Notes: generated by a model not told the origin, from the letters alone. Numbered from the stretch's first letter, positions 33,832 to 44,499 are shown. The stretch: DNA of 64,000 nucleotides from Acidicapsa ligni (GCF_025685655.1 NZ_JAGSYG010000004.1:558001-622000), one strand, 5' to 3'. A program made the numbers and translations.

Positions 33832-35840
33832 TGGGAATCATCCTCTCTTCGGATACTAGTTTTCGCTTCTGCATTTCTGCCTTTTTCAAGCAAGGAAGTA
33901 ATGGCCTCCATATCATAGACGCAACCACCCCATATCCCGCCGCTTGCCTGCACTAATGCCGCCCACAACCGCGTGTCGTCCGGCAAGGAGGGATGCGGCG
34001 TCAAATCCGAACGCGGTCCTCGAGCAGCCAAAATACGCAATCCTTCTTCAGGAGCAAAGAAGCGTTTCTCTTCCCCAATAAAATTCACCGAACCGATCAG
34101 CTTCGCTCGATCAATCACGATCTCAATCTGATCGCCATCTTGCAATGCGCCAATCGCACCACCGGCCAGTGCCTCTGGCGAAATATGTCCAATGCATGCA
34201 CCCGTAGACACACCGCTGAATCGAGCATCCGTGAGCACAGCTACATGCTTGCCAAAAGGCAGCGCTTTCAACGCTGCAGTAATCTGATAGATCTCCTGCA
34301 TCCCCGCGCCTGCGGGTCCGGAGCAAATCAGCGCCACAACATCTCCAGCAACAACGAGCCCATTCTTGATAGCGTGGATCGCTGCTGCTTCTGTAGTAAA
34401 AACTTTCGCCGGGCCAAGATGTCGATACTTGCCGTCCGCATCGATCAACGATGGATCAATCGATGTGCTCTTGATCACCGAACCCTCCGGTGCAAGATTG
34501 CCAACAGGGAAGCACACCGTGGAAGTTAGTCCGCGAGACCGAGCACGATCCGGAGCAAGAATCACATCGTCAGGATCAATCCCATCCTGTTGTAGAAGAT
34601 TCTTTCGCAATGCATGCCGTCGCGGACTATCCTCCCACCAATCCAGGTTGTCCCCAAGCGTCGCGCCAGCCGCAGTCATCACGCTCGTATTGAGCAGCCC
34701 AGCGCGCCGAAGATGCAACATAACTTCAGGCGCTCCACCTGCCAGAAACACCTGCACTGTTGCGTAGTTTCCAGGTCCATTCGGAAGCGCATCCACCAGC
34801 CGAGGCACCTGGCGATTGATGTGAGCCCAGTCGTTCGCAACCGGCCTGCGCAATTTTGCAGCATGAGCAATCGCAGGCAGATGCAGCAGCAAATTCGTCG
34901 AGCCACCAAAGGCCGCGTGTACCGCCATCGCATTCTCTATCGACGCCTGCGTCAGCACATCGCGAGTACCAAGATGCAGTTGCCTGAGGCGCAATACAGC
35001 CCTCGCGGAACGTCTAGCTGCATCAAGCCAGATACTCTGCCCCGAAGGCGCCAGCGCACTATGCGGCAGCGCCAGTCCAAGCGCCTCGGCAATCACCTGC
35101 GATGTCGCAGCCGTCCCTAGAAACTGGCAGCCGCCTCCAGGAGTAGCGCACGCTCGGCAACCCATCTCCGCTGCATACTCCAGCGTGATCTGCTGCTGCG
35201 CATAGCGTGCTCCAATCGTTTGAACTTTGCCCGCATCTTCGCCATTCTCAGGCAGCAGCGTCACTCCTCCAGGAATCAAGACAGTCGGAATCTCTGCAGC
35301 AGAGGCCAGCGCCATCATCATTGCCGGTAATCCCTTGTCGCATGTAGCAACTCCCAGAACGCCTGCTCGCGTCGGCAATGATCGCATCAGCCGCCGCAAC
35401 ACAATCGCCGCATCATTGCGAAAGGGAAGGGAATCGAACATCCCCGTCGTTCCCTGCGTGCGTCCATCGCACGGGTCCGTGCATGCTCCAGCAAAGGGCA
35501 CAGCATCGAGTTCCTTCAACTGCCGCGCAGCCTCGGCGACGAGAAGCCCAACCTCCCAATGCCCCGTATGAAATCCAAGTGCTATCGGACTTCCATCTTC
35601 TGCCCGCAGACCGCCATGCGTACTCAGGATCAGAATCTCAGGCCCCAGTACACGCGCCGGATCCCAACCCATGCCCACATTCATACTCAAGCCAAAGAGG
35701 TTTCCGGAAGGCTGTTGCAGCAACATCTCCGGAGTAATAGGTAACATGCCTGCCGCGCCCGGAGCATGAGTCGCAACGCTGCCCAGCTCAAAACCTTGTG
35801 TCTCCAATACAGACTCGATAGTAATCTCAGGCATTGTCAT
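33828..35840 (-). CDS. D-xylonate dehydratase, YjhG/YagF family
   Basis: From the ATG at 35840 the protein has 670 residues, close to YagF/YjhG (about 655). The IlvD/EDD-fold landmarks match that subfamily closely: [79 protein letters not shown] and [21 protein letters not shown]. The cysteines in DPCDG, TCDKG and CxxC positions suggest an iron-sulphur cluster as in the family. It converts D-xylonate to 2-keto-3-deoxy-D-xylonate, the first committed step here. The start could also be Met at 35834; a longer frame to 35924 lacks support. It is the first gene of a three-gene operon. Confidence 0.9.
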   Translation of the reverse strand: MTMPEITIESVLETQGFELGSVATHAPGAAGMLPITPEMLLQQPSGNLFGLSMNVGMGWDPARVLGPEILILSTHGGLRAEDGSPIALGFHTGHWEVGLLVAEAARQLKELDAVPFAGACTDPCDGRTQGTTGMFDSLPFRNDAAIVLRRLMRSLPTRAGVLGVATCDKGLPAMMMALASAAEIPTVLIPGGVTLLPENGEDAGKVQTIGARYAQQQITLEYAAEMGCRACATPGGGCQFLGTAATSQVIAEALGLALPHSALAPSGQSIWLDAARRSARAVLRLRQLHLGTRDVLTQASIENAMAVHAAFGGSTNLLLHLPAIAHAAKLRRPVANDWAHINRQVPRLVDALPNGPGNYATVQVFLAGGAPEVMLHLRRAGLLNTSVMTAAGATLGDNLDWWEDSPRRHALRKNLLQQDGIDPDDVILAPDRARSRGLTSTVCFPVGNLAPEGSVIKSTSIDPSLIDADGKYRHLGPAKVFTTEAAAIHAIKNGLVVAGDVVALICSGPAGAGMQEIYQITAALKALPFGKHVAVLTDARFSGVSTGACIGHISPEALAGGAIGALQDGDQIEIVIDRAKLIGSVNFIGEEKRFFAPEEGLRILAARGPRSDLTPHPSLPDDTRLWAALVQASGGIWGGCVYDMEAITSLLEKGRNAEAKTSIRREDDSH

Positions 35841-35965
35841 CCGTAGCTCAAACATCCTCTGCACGAAGCCTACACCATGCGCATAACGGTGTTCTACAGA
35901 GCGCACGTTTGACACCGCATCCATGTCAGCCGTATGGTTTTCGCAAATGTGAAAGTGAGAAGACG

Positions 35966-36472
35966 ATGCAAAGAGCTCGGCGAAATACTGTCCGCAATAT
36001 CGTTATCGTAATCAGCCTCGGTTGCTGCTTCATCCCATCCAGCAGCATTGCTCAACAGGCCGGGCAGATAGACCATTACAGCGCCCAGGATCTGAAGCAT
36101 AAGGCAACGGAGTTGCAACAAAAGGCGGATAATCCAGCCGGTGCTGCCGCTGAAACATTGCAGAAATATGGCGTCGATTTCACAATGCTCAGTGTGCGCA
36201 CCAAGGATGGCGGCGCAGAAGTACATGAACAGTACTCCGACCTCTTCATCGTCATTGACGGCAATGCAACACTGCTCTCAGGCGGAGAACTGGAAAACTC
36301 GACATCCGCTGCTCCGGGAGAGATGCGCGGCACCGCCGTTCTTCACGGAACAAGAACTACTCTTTCCAAGGGCGATGTGATCCACATTCCACCAGGCATT
36401 CCGCATCAGTTGCTGATTCCCAAAGGCACAGTATTCAGCTATTTCGTCGTGAAAGTGCAGGAGAAGCCATAG
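35966..36472 (+). CDS. Secreted cupin-domain protein
   Basis: The ATG at 35966, preceded by GAGAAG, gives 168 residues with a signal peptide ([21 protein letters not shown]). A helical stretch is followed by a cupin barrel: [24 protein letters not shown] and [20 protein letters not shown]. The histidines of HEQY and PHQ with a glutamate in between are plausible metal ligands. The protein should be periplasmic; no substrate can be named. It is divergent from the xylonate operon with 125 bases between starts, so they may share control. Confidence 0.75.
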   Translation: MQRARRNTVRNIVIVISLGCCFIPSSSIAQQAGQIDHYSAQDLKHKATELQQKADNPAGAAAETLQKYGVDFTMLSVRTKDGGAEVHEQYSDLFIVIDGNATLLSGGELENSTSAAPGEMRGTAVLHGTRTTLSKGDVIHIPPGIPHQLLIPKGTVFSYFVVKVQEKP

Positions 36473-36535
36473 CGCTCAGTTGAGTGAGCAAAGCAGTTAC
36501 ATAAGTCGAAGCTGAAACCCCGTAGTATCTCTCCG

Positions 36536-37351
36536 CTAGCCGTTCATTGCCGTAAGCCATGACTTCAAAAACTTCCTCAGTTGACCCGGTGGTTTCAGCC
36601 AAACCTGTGCCGCTGTAGGCCGCGCTATCTTTCTCACCAACACCCCGAGCCCTCTGCCCGCAAGGGCGCGAAAAGCATATTCATCTGTCGTATCATCTCC
36701 GAGATAAGCTACTGGAGCGCTCTCCGAAAGCCCCGCGAGTACCTGTAAAACAGCACCGCCCTTATCGCGGCCCGTTCGCAACTCAACCCCACCATCAAAT
36801 TGCAACATCTGTATTCGCTCATCCGTAGCATACGGACGCAAGAGGCTTACGACGTGTTCCCGAATCGCTGGCACTGATTGCGGAGCGATGCCTCGCCAAT
36901 GCACCACAACAGCATTCCATTTATCTTCAATCAGCAGCCCGAGGTCAGCTTCATAGACAGCTTTCTTCGCCTCTCTCAGGACATAGATTTCTGATTCGGC
37001 AAGCACCTCTTGTTCAACATGTCCGTCTGCATACAGTCGCTCTGCGCCATGCAATCCCCAAACTTCAATTGGCTGCTTCATCCCCAGTAAAGATGCGGCC
37101 TCGCTGGCCGGTCTGCCTGTTACGAGAGCAAGCCGTGTGCGACCTTCTTTTTGAATCTTCTCAAGTAGCTCGGTCACACCAGCCCACGGTCGCGCCTGAA
37201 AACGATCGATGCGAAATGGCGCCAGCGTTCCATCGAAATCCAGCAGAAGCGCAGACTCCCGCGCCTTCGCTAATGTCGAAAAGAAATCATCCAGACGGGC
37301 TTCATCTCTTGGCATGGATACGTCTGTTTCATCTATCGCGCTCGTTTGCAA
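36536..37351 (-). CDS. otsB: Trehalose-6-phosphate phosphatase
   Basis: A 271-residue HAD-superfamily protein. Motif I is LLLDFDGTLAPF (D38 nucleophile, D40 acid/base), motif II LALVTGRP, and motif IV AYLGDDTTDEYAF. The trehalose-phosphatase cap signatures are VWGLHGAERL and GGVELRTGRDKGGAVLQVL. It dephosphorylates trehalose-6-phosphate to trehalose in the cytosol. A TTG at 37351 with AAGGGAGAG five bases upstream is the best start; the ATG at 37315 has no ribosome binding site. It follows the synthase gene by 97 bases on the same strand. Confidence 0.92.
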   Translation of the reverse strand: MQTSAIDETDVSMPRDEARLDDFFSTLAKARESALLLDFDGTLAPFRIDRFQARPWAGVTELLEKIQKEGRTRLALVTGRPASEAASLLGMKQPIEVWGLHGAERLYADGHVEQEVLAESEIYVLREAKKAVYEADLGLLIEDKWNAVVVHWRGIAPQSVPAIREHVVSLLRPYATDERIQMLQFDGGVELRTGRDKGGAVLQVLAGLSESAPVAYLGDDTTDEYAFRALAGRGLGVLVRKIARPTAAQVWLKPPGQLRKFLKSWLTAMNG

Positions 37352-37448
37352 ATCTCTCTCCCTTCGCAGATTTTCCGCAGACTTAGGACGAGGCCAATCA
37401 AGAGCGACCTATCGTCCTCAGGCTTCATTTGAGACGCAGAGTGAAAAA

Positions 37449-39860
37449 TCAATAAGTCAACTCTGTAAGGGAATCAGGAGTATGGTTTTGCGGGGATGTC
37501 GGATAGCCTGTCGCATCTGTGGCCAGTCGAACCGCACATACATCCGTCAACACCGCTGCCGCCCAACGATAAACGTTATGTTCTTTCACCTGGTGCCGCA
37601 TCCGTTCCATCCGCAGTCGCCGTTCGCCCACGCTCATCTCAAGCCCCGTGTGAATAGCCTCCGCCACCTGCACAATGTCATACGGATTTACCAGCAATGC
37701 GTCTCGCAATTCCTGCGCAGCTCCTGTGAACCGACTGAGAATCAGAACTCCATCTCCGTCCTTTCGAGCAGCAAGATACTCTTTGGCGACTAAGTTCATT
37801 CCATCGTGCAGCGATGTTACCAGGCAGATATCCGCCGCACAGTAATAGCGCCTGACTTCAGCATGACTGCATTGCCGCTCGATAAGAATAACCGGCTTCC
37901 ACTGCGATGTTTCGAAGCGCCCATTGATGCGTGCCACAGTCTCCTGAACCTGTGTGCGTAATAGCGCATAACTTGGAATACGTGCGCGTGTAGGTGCAGC
38001 AATCTGCACAAACGTAAGTTTTTCGTGATACCAGGGATGGTCTTCCAGCAACTGTTCGACTGCCAGCAAACGCTCCACGATTCCCTTGGTGTAATCCATT
38101 CGATCAACGCCAAGCACCATGTGCTGCGTTTCAATCCCAAGGTCCCTCTTCAACTGATATGAGGTCGCTTGGATTTCGTCCGGGTCATCCGTCTCGAATT
38201 CCGCATAAGGTTCCTCTTCAACCGTATGCTCATCCCACGCAACGCTGATAGGGAAAGGCCGTACTTCAGAAATATGCCCATGACGACGGATCGTGAAATG
38301 TTCACGATCCGTGCGAGCTTCCAGTACACGATCGACCGTGTCCATGAAGTTGTTGCAATGAGACTGGATGTGGAATCCAATGACATCCGCGCCAAGCAGT
38401 CCCGCCAACAACTGTCCCTGCCACGGACAAATCCCAAATGCCTCCGCATTCGGCCATGGAATATGCCAGAAAATCGCGACTCTTGCATCGGGACGCGCCT
38501 TCTTGATCATCGCGGGCAGTAACGCAAAATGATAGTCCTGCACAAATACAACAGGGCGTTCCGTGCCGCGCATCTCCTCTACCAGCACTTCAGCGAACTT
38601 TGCATTGACGCGCTGATAATAGTTCCAATCACTGGCACGAAAGATCGGCCGAGTATGCGCGATATGACAGAGTGGCCACAGGCCTTCGTTGGAAAAACCT
38701 TCATAGTAACCGGCTTCTTCTTCCTCACTCAGCCATACACGTCGCAGCGTATATCGCGGTTCTTCAGGCGGAACTCTCAACCGATCGTGCTCATCCACAA
38801 AAGCCTTATCCTGGTTGCCGCTCCCATGCGCAACCCACGTACCGTCGCATGCATGCAGCACCGGCTCGATAGCCGTGACCAGACCGCTTGGTGGAACCAC
38901 ACACTCGGTTTCCTTTCCCTTTCGCACATGCATGTACGGCTCGCGATTTGAAACCACAAATAGCTTGCCATCACCCAATCGTTCCCGCACATGGACCGCC
39001 AGCCGATCTGCAGTCCACACATGCTCTGCCGCATCGCGCAGCCTGGCTTCTGCTTCGGCCGCTGCGCGCGCGCGCGTCAGATTCTCGGCGATTGAAGTTA
39101 CCTCGTTAGCCAGGGGCAACAGAAACGCAAACTCCTTGGCTCCTTCGTCAACATCCGCCTTGCCCTGACGCAACCTGCGTAGCCACTCCGCGGCGCGCGT
39201 TGCCGGTTGAAAAAGAAACCATCGCACCATCACCAGTGTCACCACGACGATTAAAATCACCATCGCGGCAATGCGCAAGAAGCTCCTTCGCCAGACAGCA
39301 ATACCATCGGCGCGAATGTACTCAGCATTTGCAACCATGACCAGTGCACCAATCGTGCGCTGACCGTTGTGCAGAGGAATCGCGGCCTCATACCAAAGCC
39401 GCGTCGGCCGCAGCAGGTTCACTCCCCGATTCATGACTGAACCCATCGCAGGAAAACTCTGTCCCTCATTTACAGGAACACGCACGAAGGCCGAAGCCTC
39501 CTTGCCATCATTCAGCGGATGTTTCAACAGGCCAAACGTACCTGCCGAAATATTCTTCAAAGGAGAAGTCTCGCCCGCAGCAGCCAGCAGCTTACCCTGC
39601 GTGTCATAGACCGCGAGCCCCGGCTGATCCGCGTACTGCCGCAGATGTTCCAAAACCCCAGGCAATTCTTCTGGAGATCCGATAGCCATCTCGCGCTCTA
39701 TCTGCGCTTGAAGCCCCGCGCCAAACCACTGGCTTCGTCGCTTTAAATCCTGCTGCAGATAAAGCTTATGAGCCAGCACATCAAAGTAAGTCGATCCCAA
39801 TGAGATGACCGTGATCCCAATCAATAAAGCCGCAACCAGGCGTAAGCGAAAGAAATGCAT
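37449..39860 (-). CDS. otsA: Trehalose-6-phosphate synthase fused to a two-TM sensor and HAMP-like segment
   Basis: From the ATG at 39860 (GGGGGAAC upstream) the product is 803 residues. TM1 is about 7-27 (LVAALLIGITVISLGSTYF), an extracytoplasmic domain spans about 28-195, and TM2 about 197-217 (AAMVILIVVVTLVMVRWFLF). A HAMP-like, coiled-coil-forming stretch (about 218-285) precedes the GT20 domain (about 299-780). GT20 landmarks are FVVSNREPYM, NEGLWPLCH, VFVQDYHFALLP, FWHIPWPNAEAFGICPW, GVDRMDYTKGI, LVTSLHDGMNLVAKEY and LVNPYD. The enzyme joins UDP- or GDP-glucose to glucose-6-phosphate. E. coli OtsA is soluble and about 470 residues, so the sensor-kinase-like N-terminus is a striking addition. 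otsB follows, confirming trehalose synthesis. Confidence 0.9.
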   Translation of the reverse strand: MHFFRLRLVAALLIGITVISLGSTYFDVLAHKLYLQQDLKRRSQWFGAGLQAQIEREMAIGSPEELPGVLEHLRQYADQPGLAVYDTQGKLLAAAGETSPLKNISAGTFGLLKHPLNDGKEASAFVRVPVNEGQSFPAMGSVMNRGVNLLRPTRLWYEAAIPLHNGQRTIGALVMVANAEYIRADGIAVWRRSFLRIAAMVILIVVVTLVMVRWFLFQPATRAAEWLRRLRQGKADVDEGAKEFAFLLPLANEVTSIAENLTRARAAAEAEARLRDAAEHVWTADRLAVHVRERLGDGKLFVVSNREPYMHVRKGKETECVVPPSGLVTAIEPVLHACDGTWVAHGSGNQDKAFVDEHDRLRVPPEEPRYTLRRVWLSEEEEAGYYEGFSNEGLWPLCHIAHTRPIFRASDWNYYQRVNAKFAEVLVEEMRGTERPVVFVQDYHFALLPAMIKKARPDARVAIFWHIPWPNAEAFGICPWQGQLLAGLLGADVIGFHIQSHCNNFMDTVDRVLEARTDREHFTIRRHGHISEVRPFPISVAWDEHTVEEEPYAEFETDDPDEIQATSYQLKRDLGIETQHMVLGVDRMDYTKGIVERLLAVEQLLEDHPWYHEKLTFVQIAAPTRARIPSYALLRTQVQETVARINGRFETSQWKPVILIERQCSHAEVRRYYCAADICLVTSLHDGMNLVAKEYLAARKDGDGVLILSRFTGAAQELRDALLVNPYDIVQVAEAIHTGLEMSVGERRLRMERMRHQVKEHNVYRWAAAVLTDVCAVRLATDATGYPTSPQNHTPDSLTELTY

Positions 39861-40080
39861 GATGTTCCCCCAGGAGAGAAGCGCAAATGCACCTCTCAAT
39901 CCATTCACGAGCAAAAACAAAGTGCACGACAAGAACCATCGCTATCTTATAGACGAGTAAGCACTTGTTTCTGATTCAGAATGCTCAGATCGGTCGTTTT
40001 TACTCGGGTCGTGTAAAAAATACCCAGTGAGTCTCATCGCCTTACACGATCTATAAACACAAAATAAAGCTGACTGACAT

Positions 40081-43000
40081 TCATACCAGCTCTTCGGCGG
40101 TAGTCTCAACGTGCAGTCTAAGCACCGCTCTTTCCTTAAGATACTCGTTTGTCCAGCGAGCGAGTATCAGGCTGCACAAGGTCACGATCACCACCAGCAA
40201 CCAGAAATATTTCGTCAACCAGATACGCATCTCGGTATAAGCCGAAATGTCGCCGATGTGATATCCCGGAGTCGCAACAGCATACGAAACAAATCGAGTA
40301 CCCGTCAGCATGCTGACCGTGTGTGACATATCGCTCGACTGGGATCGCTTCAGCAGTGCCGTGACAAATCCCTCTTCGGAGCTGTCATCACGCAGAGCGA
40401 TAACGATCATCGAGTGTCCTGCCGCATAGGGAGACTCGATTCCCTGAACCACGGCATCCGGTACTCCATCGTCATTGTTTGGTGCTTTATTCTTTTCGTC
40501 TAAATGGAAGATTCTCTGCCACTCCCGATGAAGTTTTATAGCCGTCGTATCGATCTGTTTGACATGTACGCCATCCGTATCGAAGGAGACAGGCAATTTG
40601 CCTTGCAGTGCTGCAAACGCCGGTTGATTGCCGACAGTCCCAAGTACCAGGTAATCGTAGTCTTTATCAATCTCGTCTTGTGGGCCGGCAACCTTGACCC
40701 GCAGTGCCGGATAGCCCGTTTGTGTGCCGCAATGACTCATCATTTGCAGAAATAATGAGATCTCCTGCACCGATGGATTGTCAGGAAGCACCACGATTGT
40801 ATGGCTAAGATCAGCCCACCGAGTGAATGGGAAACCTCCGTTGGCAAATAGCTCCAGGTCCGGCATCTGCACCCAGTGATCCAGTCCCCGCAGATCGATC
40901 CATGTGTTCTGCAGAATCGATCCCTGTAATGGCGCGGATAAATTCTGCGTACCGTTCGCATTGAGCTTTGGCGCGAAGTCAAAATTGAACAGAAGCGTAT
41001 TGCCCACGGGACGCATATTCACTACCGGCAGCAGTGCCTGTCTCCTGCGTTCAATTGGACCTGTTCCCGTAGCGAGAGGCGCTTCATTGATCAGCGCTCC
41101 ATTGATATACATTCGCAGCACAGAGCCCGCAGCCACCGCCTCGGAGTTGTACCTGTAGCTCACCTGTAGCGGAAGATTTTGAGCCTCGCCATAGTAAAGA
41201 TCAGGTGCCACACGAAAGTATGCAGGTATAGGCGCCGACCCATCCCCTTGAGTCTTCGTCTCCGAACTGTACTTCCACAACGAGACAAGTCGATCGCTCG
41301 GCATCCATCGCGGAGCATCGTCCGCCTCACGCTGCGCCGGTATCGCAAAACTATTCACCTGCAGCGTGTCGCCCTGCATTGGCGCGGCTGCAGCGACAGT
41401 CGAGTCCACGTTGCTTTTCATCATTGCCAGCGTCTGTGCTACTGCCAGCAACTGATCATCGCTCTCTCCAGCCAGCACCAGCGCATTCCCCGTAGCATCC
41501 GATGGATTCGCTTCGATTGCCAGCCACCCATTCGCAGTTGAGCGTCGCAACGATAGCGGAAGCGCAGAAGACTTGTTCGAGAAGATGATCACATTGCCGG
41601 ATGGAATTTCTCCAATCGAGGCAGAGAAGCGTGCGGGTTTCGCGCCCGTCAAAATTCCCAACCAAGACGCCACAATTCCCGCAGCCTGCAAAGTCTTTGT
41701 ATCCGGAGTGCCTAGAAACACAAATGGTATTGTCGCCGTTGTTTGCAGAGCGGGATCATAAAAAGGAAGCGGCAGCAAACTCAGATCGTTCCTAAGCGCG
41801 AGCGGACTGCTTACGATTTCAATAACAGAAGACTCACCAATCGTCGCCGATATCTGGGCCACTGCTTTCGCGCCCGAAGGCAGAACACTGCTTCCTCTGA
41901 ACTCAAAACTGAGATCGTTGTCTCTCACCAGCAACTCCGGAGAAACCTCCAGCGTAGTGAATGAAAATGATTTGTCATCCCCCGAAGTTAATGGAGCAAC
42001 CACCTCTCCAAGTAAAGTATTGTTTAACCTCACCTGGATTGATCCGCCATGCGGCCCTAGCATTCGGCTGAAACGATAGCTCAACCGCAGCCGTGCCTCG
42101 CGAGGCATCAACGTATGCGGCAGCACAAAATGAACCCCAGTATACGAATGCGAACCACGCATCTCGGCTGCGCCATTTACGCCCATATCTTCCAGCGTGA
42201 TCCGTGTGCCAACCTCGCCGCTTCCCGTTCCTGCAATCGAGACCGGACCAGAAGATGGTCGGTATGGATGATCGGGAATTGCGTCCCGTTGCGCAAGCCC
42301 GCGTGTACCAAGCAGCCAGAGCAATGCCAGTAAAATTGTTGAAACCGTCTGAACAGCCGCCGGAGATGAGGCACGTGCCTTACGTGGCAACAGCCCCAGC
42401 GCTACCTGCTTGAATCCCGTAAACGACAGGCGAATAATTCGCAGCAGGCTCACGAACGGTCGATCATCCTCAGTATTGGCGCGCACATTCATCCAAGAAT
42501 CGGCACGAGAGTAAAGTGCTCGCGTCAGTGTCTCCTGTTCAAATAGCGTAAGTGCGACAAACTGCAATCGCAATTCATCATCCTGCATACCAATGACTGT
42601 CGCCGTAATTTGTTCGTCGCCCGTTTGCAGTGGAAAGGCAAGCCTGACCATGTCTCCATTCTGCAATCCGATATCCAGGTTAGAGAGTGCAACAGACGCA
42701 CCGCCAACGGACATATCCCGTGTGATCCCCGTGATCTGACGCCTATCCGGAAGCTCTGCAACAATTGGAATCCTCGCAGGAATACGCACCGATGATCGCC
42801 GCTGCCGCTGTTCATGAGCAACCGCCGCAGCCACCCCTAGAATCACCATGTTGAAAAGAATCCAGCAGAGATTGCTGATGATGACGCCCGGGTGCATAGG
42901 ATCAAGAACAAACAATCGATACGGTGCGGCCAACACTCCCACCAGGTTGGCCAATAGCATCCACGTCGTCGGCGCAGCAATCTTGCGATCGAACTGCGTC

Positions 43001-44499
43001 TCGCTCAGAGTCGTGCCCTTGTCCGTCACATTAAAACTACCAAGCTTCGGATTGATCAATGCAAGAATCGTCGGCAGCAGAATGTAAGGCGCCAGCACCG
43101 TCTCATAAATCTCATTCCAGAAGGAATGCCTGTGCCGCCCCTGAATACGCGAGTTCGTAAGACTTGAGATCATGAGATGCGGCAGCGCATACGCCAGAAT
43201 CGCCAGCCAGTATCCAGGAATAATCGTGCGCCCAAACAGCATGTACGCCAACGGTGCCAATAGAAAAATCAGCCGTGGCACGGCATACATAAAGTGCAGC
43301 ATTGCATTGAAATAACAAAGCCTCTGCGTGAACTTCATCCCCTTGCAAAGCAGCGGGTTATTTGTCCGCAGGATCTGAATCATGCCACGCGCCCAGCGCA
43401 CCCGTTGCCCGACATGCGCAGCGAGAGTCTCCGTCGCAAGCCCGGCAGCCTGGGCCATGTTGATATACGCAGTATTCCACCCGCGTGACTGCATGCGAAG
43501 CGACGTATGCGCGTCCTCCGTTACGGTCTCCGTGGCAATACCGCCAACCTCATCTAATGCCTCGCGTCGCAACACAGCACACGAACCGCAGAAGAACGTA
43601 GCATTCCAGAAATCATTGCCATCCTGGATGATTCCGTAAAACAATTCACCTTCATTCGGAATGCTCTTGTACTGCAGCAGATTCCGTTCAAATGGATCAG
43701 GCGAGTAGAAGAAGTGCGGCGTCTGCAACATCGCCAGCTTCTTCTCTGCAAGAAACCAACCCACCGTGAATTGCAGAAAACTCCGCGTCGGAACATGATC
43801 GCAATCAAAGATCGCAACAAACGAAGAAGTCATCTTCGTAAGCGCATGATTGATGTTGCCTGCCTTGGCATGGTTATGTTTCTTCCGCGTCACATAGCCA
43901 ATGCCTGCCTCTTCAGAAAACTTCCGGAAGTCCTCTCGTGTCCCGTCGTCCAGAATGTAGACATGCAGCTTTTCCGGCGGATAATCGATATTGATCGCAG
44001 CCAGGGCTGTATAACGCACCAACGAAAGAGGCTCGTTATAAGTCGGAATCAGCACGTCCACATGCGGCCAAAGAGCCTCATCCGCAGGAAGTGGAATCGG
44101 CTTGCGCCTTAACAGAAAGCTCGTCTGCATATACCCCAGCACCATGATGCAGAACGTGTATGCCTCCGCGGATAGCAGCACCAGCATCAGAGCGGCATCA
44201 ATGCCGACTCGCTTGTTCGATTCGTCCGTGAAGTAGTTTGCCACCAGGTGAATACGCCACCAGCCATAGCGCAGCGTCGCGGCCAGAGAAAGCAACATGA
44301 GTGAAAGCGTCACCACGTGCGATTTCCCAAGCCTGTTCAATAGAATGGCGATGATGAGCGTGAACCCGCCAAGCACCACCTGCTTTGGCCAGCTCAGGTA
44401 CAAGCTTATAAATTGAAATAAAAGAAACGTACAGACAACGAAGACGAGCGTTCGGAAGCCCCGCCTTGCGATGCTTCGAGAAAAAGTGTTAGTTGCCAT
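40081..44499 (-). CDS. Fused cellulose synthase BcsA-BcsB with PilZ domain
   Basis: The ATG at 44499 (GGAGGGG seven bases upstream) gives 1472 residues. The BcsA part has membrane helices, then GT2 motifs: DDG near 184, DCD near 232, TED near 327 and QRVRW near 365. After further TM helices comes a PilZ domain (about 565-665, RQRRSSVRIP and DMSVGGA), the c-di-GMP sensor of BcsA. A new signal-like helix near 715 leads to a BcsB-like periplasmic region (VHFVLPHTLMPREARLRLSYRFS, YGEAQNLPLQVSYRYNS) and one C-terminal TM helix (WLLVVIVTLCSLILAR). It should polymerise UDP-glucose into beta-1,4-glucan and pass it to the periplasm. AcsAB of Komagataeibacter has a similar fusion. No bcsC, bcsZ or bcsD lies nearby. 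Confidence 0.92.
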   Translation of the reverse strand: MATNTFSRSIARRGFRTLVFVVCTFLLFQFISLYLSWPKQVVLGGFTLIIAILLNRLGKSHVVTLSLMLLSLAATLRYGWWRIHLVANYFTDESNKRVGIDAALMLVLLSAEAYTFCIMVLGYMQTSFLLRRKPIPLPADEALWPHVDVLIPTYNEPLSLVRYTALAAINIDYPPEKLHVYILDDGTREDFRKFSEEAGIGYVTRKKHNHAKAGNINHALTKMTSSFVAIFDCDHVPTRSFLQFTVGWFLAEKKLAMLQTPHFFYSPDPFERNLLQYKSIPNEGELFYGIIQDGNDFWNATFFCGSCAVLRREALDEVGGIATETVTEDAHTSLRMQSRGWNTAYINMAQAAGLATETLAAHVGQRVRWARGMIQILRTNNPLLCKGMKFTQRLCYFNAMLHFMYAVPRLIFLLAPLAYMLFGRTIIPGYWLAILAYALPHLMISSLTNSRIQGRHRHSFWNEIYETVLAPYILLPTILALINPKLGSFNVTDKGTTLSETQFDRKIAAPTTWMLLANLVGVLAAPYRLFVLDPMHPGVIISNLCWILFNMVILGVAAAVAHEQRQRRSSVRIPARIPIVAELPDRRQITGITRDMSVGGASVALSNLDIGLQNGDMVRLAFPLQTGDEQITATVIGMQDDELRLQFVALTLFEQETLTRALYSRADSWMNVRANTEDDRPFVSLLRIIRLSFTGFKQVALGLLPRKARASSPAAVQTVSTILLALLWLLGTRGLAQRDAIPDHPYRPSSGPVSIAGTGSGEVGTRITLEDMGVNGAAEMRGSHSYTGVHFVLPHTLMPREARLRLSYRFSRMLGPHGGSIQVRLNNTLLGEVVAPLTSGDDKSFSFTTLEVSPELLVRDNDLSFEFRGSSVLPSGAKAVAQISATIGESSVIEIVSSPLALRNDLSLLPLPFYDPALQTTATIPFVFLGTPDTKTLQAAGIVASWLGILTGAKPARFSASIGEIPSGNVIIFSNKSSALPLSLRRSTANGWLAIEANPSDATGNALVLAGESDDQLLAVAQTLAMMKSNVDSTVAAAAPMQGDTLQVNSFAIPAQREADDAPRWMPSDRLVSLWKYSSETKTQGDGSAPIPAYFRVAPDLYYGEAQNLPLQVSYRYNSEAVAAGSVLRMYINGALINEAPLATGTGPIERRRQALLPVVNMRPVGNTLLFNFDFAPKLNANGTQNLSAPLQGSILQNTWIDLRGLDHWVQMPDLELFANGGFPFTRWADLSHTIVVLPDNPSVQEISLFLQMMSHCGTQTGYPALRVKVAGPQDEIDKDYDYLVLGTVGNQPAFAALQGKLPVSFDTDGVHVKQIDTTAIKLHREWQRIFHLDEKNKAPNNDDGVPDAVVQGIESPYAAGHSMIVIALRDDSSEEGFVTALLKRSQSSDMSHTVSMLTGTRFVSYAVATPGYHIGDISAYTEMRIWLTKYFWLLVVIVTLCSLILARWTNEYLKERAVLRLHVETTAEELV

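Noticed and set aside
39861..39932. 24-residue extension of the trehalose synthase fusion
   Set aside because: The ATG at 39860 has a good ribosome binding site and starts directly before TM1.
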